NCBI RefSeq assembly: GCF_008831285.2
Contig: NC_045147.1
Location: 12,589,427 to 12,653,426 of the forward strand
Length of the DNA stretch: 64,000 bases
Reading direction: 5' to 3'
From: Nymphaea colorata
Lineage: Eukaryota > Streptophyta > Magnoliopsida > Nymphaeales > Nymphaeaceae
The position numbers and the translations under genes are program-made. Below the pieces are notes generated by a model. That model was given only the letters and a program-made list of their open reading frames with translations, searched no databases and had not been told where the DNA came from. Each line of letters opens with the position of its first letter. Positions within the stretch are counted from its first letter, which is position 1. Below, in pieces: positions 24,101 to 32,684 of the stretch.

Positions 24101-24480
24101 ACATCCTTAGCCGAGAAAATTGTAATGCTCTTATGTGTAAGAGTAAGCTTGCTTACAGATAAAAGACTAGTATAAATATTAGGAACGTTAAGAACTTGAG
24201 AGTCTTTACCATCACAAAGTAAGTTCATGTGATTTGAGCCAGCAACCCACATTGTCGAGCCATCAATAGTAAAAATAGGCTTGAAATTTTTAAAATCTTT
24301 TGAGATGGCCGGTTGGTTGGTCATGTGTGCGCTGGCGCCGGAGTCGACTACCCAATTTATGATAGAAGAATGTAAAGAAAAAACAAAGGATGTACCTGAA
24401 TCGTCAGTGTTGACTGCCTCAGAGATGGGTTGAGATGATACCATACCAAATTTGTCTTTATCATTTGAGAAAAAAAATTC
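21137..24480 (-). pseudogene. Copia Pol remnant: protease, integrase, reverse transcriptase, RNase H
   Basis: Domains in order: protease with the intact motif DSGASAHMT; GAG-pre-integrase (LWHSRLGHVFHKIV); integrase with HSDNRCVYINEVLQDF, but the catalytic glutamate position reads NSVAKRKNRHLL where copia integrases have AERKN; reverse transcriptase with RWIYEIKYN, FAPVAKMNSIRILL and LLVYVDDIIVTGDN (the active-site YVDD is kept); RNase H with SSAEAEYRAMATCASELVWV. At least six nonsense codons and one frame change between integrase and reverse transcriptase break it. Several stops sit where TGG, CGA or CAA is expected, i.e. C-to-T type transitions. Not functional. Confidence 0.9.
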
Positions 24481-24492
24481 ATCATCTCTTCT

Positions 24493-25479
24493 TTAGTGAC
24501 AGTGAGTTGTTGTGTCCTCTTTGTTTGGCTTTTGAGAGACTCCTTTGTCACGTGGTGGCTTGCCAACAAGGTTCCAGCATTTGTCTCGAGTGTGGTCAAG
24601 TTTTTGACAACACGTACACTTGAAGTGAGCTCGATTTTTAAGTCGATCATGAGATCTAGATCCGGACAACCGATCATGAGAAGTAGACCCAGACATCGAT
24701 TTGTTTCTTAATGGATTGTGCCCTTGAGAAAGAAATGCAACCTTGTCTGGATGCTCAGTAGGTTGGGCATTGGATATAATAGGACTGGAAATCATCAATT
24801 TTTTGTGAGTTTCTTCACGTTGAATCATAGCACAAACTGATTTGAAAGATGGAAGGCGGGTCGTCATAAAAACTTGGCTGCGAAGATGCTCGTAATCTTG
24901 ACTAAGCCCACCAAGAAGTTTAAAAAATTTGTCTTCTTCAAGTCGTTGTTGTTGGATCTTGAGATCAATAGTGGGTGGTCGATACATAAGCATTTCATCA
25001 AACATCCCTCGAAGAGTACCCACATACACGTTAAATGGTTTATCTTGACGCATAAACCTAGTAATTTCATTTTGCAATTCATAGATATGGATAGTGTTGC
25101 TTTGCTTGCCATACACTTCTTTAACGGCATCCCACATTTCTTTGGTTGTTTCCATGAACATAAGCCCCTCATTGATTTGAGGCTCCATGGAATTGTATAA
25201 CCAAGACATAACCATGTCGTTTTCAGACTCCTACTCTGCATACCTAGGATTAGTAGGTTCAGGTTTAGGTATCGCTCCTATAATGTAGCTGACTTTTCCT
25301 TTACTACTTATAAAGAGCTTTGCTGTTTTGGACCAGCTGATGTAGTCAGTGCTACAAAAAAAAGTCGTTGAGATCTTGAGAGGGTGACTTTCTTGACTCA
25401 CCACTCTGGAACTATTGGATCCACCATCATAATAATTTGGTGGGAATGAAGACGGTTGTACTTCTGTGTTGAACTCCAT
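24493..25479 (-). pseudogene. Copia Gag with one nonsense codon
   Basis: Starts MEFNTEVQPSSFPPNYYDGG at 25479. The N-terminal Gag domain (TDYISWSKTAKLFISSKGK) is followed by an in-frame TAG near 25231, after which the same frame continues through WDAVKEVYGKQSN and a zinc knuckle CTCCQKLDHTRDKC (CX2CX4HX4C). The end, around 24470-24510, shows a slip out of and back into frame before the protease. The zinc knuckle would bind element RNA. One stop in an otherwise well-kept frame suggests moderate age. Confidence 0.88.
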
Positions 25480-26198
25480 GACAATACAAAGATAGAATAC
25501 CCGTTGTTGTAGCTTCTTCGAGTGAATTCTAGATAAGCTGAAACTTGGTCTGAGGGACCCCAAGCAACTTAGGATCCCATTCCAAATATGCTCGACAGCT
25601 AATTTTAACATGAGCGAGCACATGGAACGAAAGACGATTCCAAGAATTTATAACTCTTCAATCGCTACTCCAAAGAATCTGAAATTTGGCTGGTAGAATC
25701 CACGGAAGTAGACGATTCCAAGAGCCTATATTCGATGTATTCTGATGTCGGAGCTGATAGCGCCGGCTGCTGGAATCTGGTGCAGTTTCTGGTTTCAAAG
25801 GAAAAACACAGAAACAAAACACCCGACGCCTTTTATCTTTGATTTCTCCCTCACTTCAACACGAAAACACCTCAACTTGGTGGGAATCCTCCTAAGACTC
25901 AGGCGAATCCAACGAGTCATCAAATTCCGTCACCGAAGGTGGCTACACCGGTCGCCGGAAGTCTGATACAAATTCAGCTTTGCAGGAGCAGTTTACGCAG
26001 GAACAGAAAATAGTGAATTCCGAATCCATGTCGATGCTGCACCAACAGCGGTGAGGAGGTTGAGGAATCCAGCAACTAAAAAAAAATGATTCGAGGCGGA
26101 AGCAGAAGGAAAAATGGATTCCAGAAGATCTTTTCCTCCTTTCACAGCTCTAGTTTCTTGCCTTAGCCGATGAATAGGAACAAAGGAATTCATCAACG

Positions 26199-26215
26199 CC
26201 ACTGCTCTGATACCA
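26199..26215 (-). other. Copia primer-binding site, initiator tRNA-Met type
   Basis: The minus strand reads TGGTATCAGAGCAGTGG next to the 5' LTR, the standard plant copia primer site. Confidence 0.92.
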
Positions 26216-26476
26216 TATCAGAAATTGAAGAAAGATGACAATCACACATAAACAAGAGTTAACGTGGTTCGGCTATTGCTGCCTACATCCACAGATGAAT
26301 AAAACCAGACTTTTTCTTTTTCATTCTTTCTTTTTTTTGTGGTTCACATTACAGGCATATAATGGAGGGAACCGATTGGAACAACAAACGAAATAAACAA
26401 CGAAATGGAAAAACTTCTGCACAAGAGGAAAGTTTATTAACTTTCCTTTTACTAAAGACTAGCCATTGCCTCAATA
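26216..26476 (-). repeat. Copia 5' LTR (261 bp)
   Basis: Left boundary set by the primer-binding site; right boundary by alignment with the other LTR (CCTCAATA against CCTCAACA). To its right the sequence is Argonaute-array DNA. Confidence 0.85.
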
Positions 26477-26735
26477 TTTGAGAGCCACCATGTGTAAGTA
26501 GTTTGGAAGACATTTTCTTAATCCTATCGAGTCTATCCCTCGAAGATATGTTTGTCAAACCTCTAAGCCACTTGAAAGCATCTTTTGACAAATTTTCTAT
26601 TGAAAATTTTTGCCGTTTCGCCAAAATACATAACCCAATAGGCACATAGGTAGCAAACTTCCTGATCAAATTTAATTTGGTGGGTGCCAATTATATTAAC
26701 TACACCTTGTATTGATCATAAAAATATTTCTCGAT
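26477..26735 (-). pseudogene. Argonaute PAZ fragment R1 (reverse)
   Basis: The minus strand is open for about 60 codons here: LNLIRKFATYVPIGLCILAK, then RQKFSIENLSKDAFKWLRGL and TNISSRDRLDRIKKM. It is the same PAZ-end segment as in F1 but on the other strand and is one of the best preserved copies. It ends at ATCGAGAAATATTTTTATGA (minus strand), the point where F and R sequences stop matching. Confidence 0.8.
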
Positions 26736-26865
26736 ACACGTTATCCTGTTTGTCTCTCATATTGACAAATATTTCATAACTTTGATCGATTTACCTTTTT
26801 AGTTGAATCTTCGCTTAACTCAATAGTGCACCTGGTCACATGAACGGTTATGAAATGAAAAAATG
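26736..26865 (+). other. Spacer preceding PAZ fragment F2 (probable intron/upstream gene sequence)
   Basis: Matches 29524-29652 (in front of F4) and in part 36088-36171 (end of repeat copy B), sharing TTTGTTTCTCATGTTGGCAAATATTTCAT-like wording. It always lies just upstream of the PAZ sequence, so it probably comes from the same ancestral gene. Confidence 0.6.
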
Positions 26866-27305
26866 AGACAACATCCTGAAAGGTCTGAAGATTAGAGTTA
26901 TTCACATAAATACGAACGTGACATACACCATACTTGAGTTATCAAGCAGTCAGCTAGGGAGGAAACGTTTGATCTCTTTGATGTCAGAGGTAGATCTTCA
27001 AGCAAGAACAGATCCGAGAGCACAGCCGCTAGGAATCCAAGAAGCCAACAACAACCGAGAAGTATTTTTATGATCAATACAAGGTGCAGTTAATATAATT
27101 GCAACATCCCCTACTTAAATTTAAGCAGGGAATCTCCTACCTATGTGTCTATTGAGTTATGTGTCTTGGTGGAGTGGCAAAGATATTTAATAAAAAATTT
27201 GTCAAAAATGCTCTCAGGTGGCTAAGAGGTTTGACAAATATATCTTCGAGGGATAGACTCGATAGAATCAAGAAAATTGCTTCTACGCAGGATGAGTCAT
27301 GTAGG
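26866..27305 (+). pseudogene. Argonaute PAZ fragment F2
   Basis: One of the longest copies. The plus strand reads NILKGLKIRVIH (the LKGLKV..HR-type motif that opens the PAZ core in plant Argonautes), then in shifted frames a serine-rich stretch (DVRGRSSSKNRSESTA), KKYFYDQY-like sequence, and the end TYVSIELCVLVEWQRYLIKN. It ends ACGCAGGATGAGTCATGTAGG, where others have an exon end plus GTAAG. Frames change at least twice, so it is a pseudogene. It pairs with R2. Confidence 0.75.
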
Positions 27306-27660
27306 AAGCCTTTCAAACTACTTACATGAACTTTGAATTTGTGTAAGTAGGATGAGTCGTGGGGGTAAGCCTTCCAAACAACTTACATGTGGAGCTCTCA
27401 AATGCATAGTTTGTGCAAGTAGAATGGGCCATGGGGAGAAACCTTTCAAACTACTTACATGTATTCAATCTCAAATGCATAGTTCATGTAAGTAAGATTG
27501 ACTATGGGTGTAAGCCGTTCAAACTACTTATATGAACTATGCGTTTGTGTAAATAGTTCGTCTAAGTAGGATGGGTCATGTGGGTAAACCTTTCAAACTA
27601 TTTATACGTGATGGTTTTCAAACGCATAGTTCGTGTAAGTAGTTTGGATGGCTTATCCCC
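27306..27660 (+). repeat. 73-bp minisatellite, loop of hairpin 2
   Basis: About four units starting near 27345, 27414, 27487 and 27561. Each has the order GTAAGTAGGATGGGTC, GTGGGGGTAAGCC, TTCCAAACTACTTAC and AAACGCATAGTTC. The unit seems to contain the end of the PAZ exon followed by a GTAAGCC donor-like sequence. The last part at 27633-27660 is an inverted version leading into R2. Confidence 0.85.
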
Positions 27661-27828
27661 ACGACCCATCCTATGGAGAAACAATTTTCTTGATTTTATC
27701 GAGTCTATCCATCAGAGATATATTTGTCAAACCTCTCAGTCACTTGAGAATATCTTTTGACAAATCTTCTATTGAAAATCTTTGCTGTTTCATGAAGACA
27801 CATAATGCAATAGGCACACAAGTCATTT
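27661..27828 (-). pseudogene. Argonaute PAZ fragment R2 (reverse, short)
   Basis: The minus strand carries the ..SIEDLSKDILK.LRGLTN-type segment and stops within the ELC motif region. It is the shortest arm. Unrelated DNA follows, so the copy is truncated. Confidence 0.7.
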
Positions 27829-28632
27829 GAAAGTAATGATAAAGTATTATGCCCAAACATCAAGTTATCTACTACGGTTAGGTTTTATCCCCTCCATCTA
27901 GAGGATTCAATCCACACCAAAAAGGAAAAGGGAAAAAAAGTTCACCCTTACATAAAGAATTGAACGTGAGCAATTTTAAAAAATTTGGTAAAACCAAATC
28001 TGAAAATTTTCAAGTAAGGGCTTTAAGAAAAGAGGGAGCCTGAGTTTTTTTGTGCATGGTGTGCTTTGGGGTTTCTTCTTCTTCTTTTGTGAGAGTGTTT
28101 TTAATGTGTGACAGAAGGAAAGAGTTCTTGTTATCCATCTTTTTTCAAAGGCACTAAAGAAATTTAAAAGAGAAACAAAGAGAGATTGAAAAAGACAATG
28201 GTTTCATTTGGGATTGTCTTCCATTGTTTATGGTTGTTTAGTGAATATTAGGATAAGAGATAGCTTTTTGTTGTGGGAAGCATAGTTGGCAAATGCGTGA
28301 ATCGGCTCGGACCAGAAGCGAACTGAGTCACCTAGTCAATGGTCAAAGTTAGGCCTCTTATTTTAGCAATTTTTAAAGAAGAAAAATTTTAAACATCTTC
28401 TAAACATTTACGAAAAATGAAATTTAAAAACTTTTATTTTTGTTGGTTTTGAAAGTACTTGTAAAGAAAATAATAAACTTTATACAGAGACACCATTAAA
28501 TGTTGTTATAATGACCTTCACTTTTCAAAAGAGAGGGAGGGAGATTCAAATAAACTCTATATTTCAAGGTAGAGGGAGAGAGAGTAAGAGAGAGAGAGGG
28601 AGATTCACTATTACTTATATAAGTTCTCATTT
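27829..28632. other. Unrelated filler between hairpins 2 and 3
   Basis: No match to the array and no coding frame. It includes a GA-rich stretch at 28565-28605. Confidence 0.55.
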
Positions 28633-28995
28633 AGCAGTTAGCTAAGGAAGAAACATTTGATCATTTTGATGTCAGAGGTAGATCTTCAAACAAGAACAAA
28701 TTCGAAAGCACAACCACTAGAAATTCCAAGAAGCCAACAACAATCGAAAAAATATTTTTACTATAAATAAAAGGTACAATTAATATAATTGGCACATCCC
28801 CTACTTAAATTTGACTAGAAAATATGCTATCTATGTGCCTATTGAGTTATGTATCTTGGCAGAGCGGCAAAGATATTCAATAGAAAATTTGTCAAAAGAT
28901 GCTCTCAAGTGGCTGATAAGTTTGACAATCATATCTCCGAGGGATAGACTCAATATAGTCAAGAAAATTGTTTCTACGTAGAATGGGCTGTGGGG
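28633..28995 (+). pseudogene. Argonaute PAZ fragment F3
   Basis: Begins in the AKEETFDHFDVRGRSS region, then STTTRNSKKPTTIEKI followed by a TAA, a frame change, and YVPIELCILAERQRYSIENL with SKDALKWLISLTIISPRDRL. Ends TTTCTACGTAGAATGGGCTG before GGGGGTAAGCC. A pseudogene arm pairing with R3. Confidence 0.78.
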
Positions 28996-29281
28996 GTAAG
29001 CCTTCCAACTACGTATACAAACAAACTATGTGTTTTTATATATAGTTCGTGTAAGTAGGATGAATTGTGTGGGTAAGCCTTTTAAACTACTTACACAAGG
29101 TATGCGTTTGTGTAGTTCGTGTAAATATGATGGGCCCTGTGGGTAAGCTTTCCAAACTACTTACACATGATAACTCTCAAACACATAGTTATTTTAAGCA
29201 TGATGGACCGTGAGGGGTAAGCCTTCCAAACTACTTGCACGTGGTGACTCTCAAATACATAGTTCATGTAAGTTGTTTAGA
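28996..29281 (+). repeat. 73-bp minisatellite, loop of hairpin 3
   Basis: Three to four imperfect units of the same type as in hairpin 2, with GGGTAAGCC-like sequences near 28992, 29069, 29140 and 29216. Confidence 0.8.
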
Positions 29282-29523
29282 TGATCATGCACATAAACAA
29301 TTTTCTTGATTCTATCGAGTTTATCCCTCAGAGATATGTTTGTCGAACCTCTCAGCCACTTGAGAGCATCTTTTGAATGATTTTTTTATTAAAAAACTTT
29401 GTCGCTCCGCGAAAACACATAACTCAATAGGTACATAGGTAGCAGACTTTTCGCTCAAATTTAAGTTTGAGAGGTGCAAATTATGTTAAGCACCTTGTAT
29501 TGATCATAAAAATAATTCTCGAT
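29282..29523 (-). pseudogene. Argonaute PAZ fragment R3 (reverse)
   Basis: Reverse copy of the PAZ-end segment, with the same sequence order as R1 and ending at the same ATCGAGAATTATTTTTATGA point on the minus strand. Small indels break the frame. Confidence 0.75.
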
Positions 29524-29652
29524 TTATGTTGTCTTATTTGTTTCTCATGTTGGCAAATATTTCATGTCTCGATCGACTGAACTTAACCAGTTGAATGTTC
29601 GCTTTACTCAATAGTGCACCTAGTCGCATGAACAGCTATGAAATGAGAAAAT
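29524..29652 (+). other. Spacer preceding PAZ fragment F4
   Basis: Same spacer as 26736-26865, including the ACTCAATAGTGCACCT wording. Confidence 0.6.
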
Positions 29653-30094
29653 GAGAGAATATTCTAAAGGGTCTAAAGGTTATAGTTATTCATAGAAATA
29701 CGAACGAAACATACACTATATTTGGGTTATCAAGGAGTCAGCTAAGGAGGAAACATTTGATCATTTTGATGTCAGAGGTAGATCTTCAAGCAAGAACAAA
29801 TCCGAAAGCACAACCACCATAAATCCCAAGAAGGCAACAACAATCAAAAAAGTTTTTTTACGATCAATACAAGGTGTAGCTAATATAATGACACCTCCCC
29901 TGCTTAAATTTGAGTAGGGGATCTGCTACCTATGTGCCTATTGAGTTATGTGTCTTGGCGGAGCGGCAAAGATATTAAACAGAAAATTTGTCAAAAGATA
30001 CTCTCAAATGACTGGTAGGTTTGACAAACATATCTGTGAGGGATAGACTCGATAGAGACAAAAAATTTGTTTTTGCGCAGGATGGGCTATGGGG
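29653..30094 (+). pseudogene. Argonaute PAZ fragment F4 (fullest copy)
   Basis: The plus strand reads ENILKGLKVIVIHRNTNETY and TIFGLS, then shifts to VIKESAKEETFDHFDVRGRS and SSKNKSESTTT. After another shift, HLPCLN sits just before a frame with TYVPIELCVLAERQRY, then TAA where other copies have TCA. This order (LKGLKV..HR, GLS, TF..D, T..YF...Y, LPCL, Y.P.ELC......QRY) is that of a plant Argonaute PAZ domain. It ends GCGCAGGATGGGCTATGGGG|GTAAG, i.e. exon end plus donor. AGO2/AGO3-type affiliation is my impression only. Confidence 0.8.
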
Positions 30095-30390
30095 GTAAGC
30101 CTTCCAACAACGTATACAAACAAACTATGTGTTTGTATAAGTTGTTCATGTAAGTAGGACGAATCGTATGAATAAGCCTTCCAAACCACTTACACAAGCT
30201 ATGCGTTTGTGTAAATAGTTCGTGTAAATAGGATGATCGTGTGGGTAGGCCTTTCAAACTACTTACACGTGGTAGCTCTCAAACGCATAGTTATTTTAAG
30301 TATGATGGACTGTGGGGGTAAGCCTTCCGAACTACTTGCACGTGGTGGCTCTCAAATACATAGTTCGTGTAAGTAGTTTGGATGGCTTAT
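30095..30390 (+). repeat. 73-bp minisatellite, loop of hairpin 4
   Basis: Three to four units as in the other loops; GGGGGTAAGCCTTCC recurs at 30092 and 30315, with diverged versions between. Confidence 0.8.
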
Positions 30391-30625
30391 TCTTTTATCC
30401 CATCATGCACAGAAACAATTTCTTGATTTTATCGAGTCTATGTCTCGAAGATATGTTTGTCGAACCTCTCAGCCACTTGAGAGCATCTTTTGACAAATTT
30501 CCTATTGAAAATCTTTGTCGTTCCACCAAGACACATAACTCAATAGACACATAAGTAGCAGACTTTCTGCTCAAATTTGAGTTGGGTGGGTGCCAATTAT
30601 ATTAACTGCACCTTGTATTGATCAT
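30391..30625 (-). pseudogene. Argonaute PAZ fragment R4 (reverse)
   Basis: The reverse complement matches F4 closely from ATGATCAATACAAGGTGCAG to the GATAGACTCGATA region. It contains the ATYVSIELCVLVERQRFSIG-type segment. It ends the array; unrelated sequence starts at GTTAGTAGTGC. Confidence 0.78.
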
Positions 30626-32684
30626 GTTAGTAGTGCTAAAAAATTCTAGCGGAAGGGTAGTGAGACTTCAAATTGTAATTTTTATGAGTCATTTGGAATT
30701 TGAGACACTTTGTGAATGTCCTATGAAGATGCCCTAAAGATTGGGATAGGTTTATAAAATAATGGTTTTACTTTTCAGGGTTTTTATGGAAAACTCACAA
30801 AGTATTCCATTTGCTAACAGGTTGTTCGATGGTAGGGACACTTTGTGATTGTCTCATAAATTTGCCTCAAAATTGAGCCAGATACATGAACGCATAATTC
30901 TAATGTTTTATAAATATGTTCCAATATTTATCATGGATTCATAAAACATTCATAGAGTGTTCCAACTTCCAAATAACCTACACAAACCAATAAGTAAATG
31001 GTAGTGATGAGTCTACCGACACTAACACTACCGACAAAAAAAAAAAAACAAAAACGATAGACTATAAAGTCATAACAAAGGAAAGAAATGGAACGTAGGT
31101 TCTGGAAGTCCAATTTTAGAAGATAAAGCATGATAAGTAACTACTGCACTCAAACAAAAGACTTGCGCCTACGGTATGATGATCAAGCACCTTTAGAAAA
31201 TAGTCAGAGATCTCCTTTTTCTACCATTGATGCCATAGAAAAATGGAACATAAAATTATTGAAAGGAAAGCAAAAAAAAAAAAAGAGAAATCCCACCATC
31301 ACACTCTACGACCACTTTAATATGCTAAGGATAAACTATTACAAACATTAGGAAGCTTTGCAAGAGAGAGAACCATCCATAATGCCACCGTGCAATAGAT
31401 CAGGTTTTGACTGAAGGCTGGAAGAAGAAGAGCTTCTGCAAATGATGATTGGTGCCTCTGGAAATGGCTGCCAACGATGATCAGTGCCTCCGGGAAGAGC
31501 TGAAGATGATGATCGGTGCCTTTGGGTAGGTCTGAAGAGATCCTCTGGGAAGAGCTGGCAAAGAGGAAGAAGAGTAACAGATTGTCGAGGCGGAACTTGA
31601 CTCGTCGTGGAAGAAAAGAGGAAGAACAATAACAGATTGTAACAGACAAAATTGACTGGAGCTGCGACTAAGAATCCTACAAATGTTTACGTAAGAAAGA
31701 TATCACGATAATGATCTAACCTTGGGGAAGGTCTGCAAAGATCAATAAAGAAACGCAGATGAGAAACAGAGGACGGGGCAGATTTTGACTATCAGAGGGA
31801 AAGCAAAAATTCAAGGAACATGGAGTTAGGTTGGATAAAAGAATTGGGTCACGGGGTCAGGATTGGACCAAAGATGGGGGCGTAGATCAACGAGGTTATC
31901 AGCTCCGATGTGTGCCTTGGGGAGGCACCATTGCTGAAGACGTCATTTGCAGCAGTGAGAAAATGGAACTAAACCTGCTTGCAAGAACCCCGTAAATAGC
32001 TGGTAAATCTACCTGATTTATGCAACTTTACACAAATTTACGCGAAATTCTGGGAAGTTTCAGAATTTTTGACAAAAAAGAGAGGTCCATTATGCGTTAT
32101 TTTGCTTATAATCAATCCTACCTAAATATTCGGCTGTAAATGCTTCTTCCGAAGAGTTAACTTTACCGAAGTACTTTCCTTCTAAAGAGCTTTCGTCCAA
32201 GAACTTCATGTAGACCTTTGTTATTCTTAGAAGGAAGTAACTTTCGAGAAACTTTGGACTCAAGTTTTTCCTTAACCTTTCCCCTTAACCACCAATGCGG
32301 AAATATTTGTGTTCAAAAAAAGAAAATTGCTTACTAATACGTTATTTGCAAGCAAAAACGAATGACGTGTGAACCGAATGCTTAAGTTCTTCGTTTGACA
32401 TCGGCTGTGCGACACATAATGGATTAAGCTATCTTGATTTATCAGGCAACAAGCTTATAGAAGCAACATTCTCCATTTGATTTGCGAAGCTTAATCCACG
32501 TAAAAGCTTTTCTCAAGTTAAGCATGAACGAGCTTCACTGGGAAAAAAAGAAGGTAAGAAAACTATACCATCAATGAAGTAACCCAAGTTCCATTTTGTC
32601 TTGTTTTGTTTTATTCCAACCACAAAAAACTAATCCATTGTAAACCCAATGCCCTTAATTTCAAGATTAAACCAGCTTTACGTA
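30626..32684. other. Intergenic; nothing recognised
   Basis: AT-rich. At 31430-31580 short repeats of the type GATGATCGGTGCCTYYGG produce frames on the minus strand that do not look like a protein family. Confidence 0.5.

Larger units (their letters stand above)
20920..26476 (-). mobile_element. Ty1-copia retrotransposon, decayed, inserted in Argonaute hairpin 1
   Basis: A near-complete element of about 5.56 kb on the minus strand: right (5') LTR 26216-26476, primer-binding site 26199-26215, gag from 25479, pol to 21137, polypurine tract 21128-21139, left (3') LTR 20920-21127. Flanks on both sides are halves of one Argonaute-like inverted repeat, so the element is nested. The left LTR lacks the terminal 38 bp and no target duplication is visible, so one end was lost after insertion. 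Confidence 0.9.
20611..30625. repeat. Array of four Argonaute-PAZ-derived inverted repeats
   Basis: Eight fragments alternate forward (F) and reverse (R): F1 20611-20919, R1 26477-26735, F2 26866-27305, R2 27661-27828, F3 28633-28995, R3 29282-29523, F4 29653-30094, R4 30391-30625. Each F/R pair could form a hairpin with arms of about 170-440 bp. The F1/R1 pair is separated by a copia insertion; the other three have loops of about 290-355 bp made of a 73-bp minisatellite. The F sense translates to Argonaute PAZ-like sequence. Copies differ at many positions, so the array is not a sequencing artefact. Confidence 0.85.

Noticed and set aside
27306-30390. Regular repeats of about 73 bp with spacers could suggest a CRISPR-like array.
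   Set aside because: The units are contiguous, diverged and inside a plant repeat complex; there are no unique spacers and no cas genes.
20611-30625. Reading the F/R units as ordinary MITEs with terminal inverted repeats.
   Set aside because: The arms carry ordered protein motifs and an exon-like end, the outer ends differ between copies, and no target duplications flank the pairs. A transposon that captured an Argonaute exon (Pack-type) remains possible.
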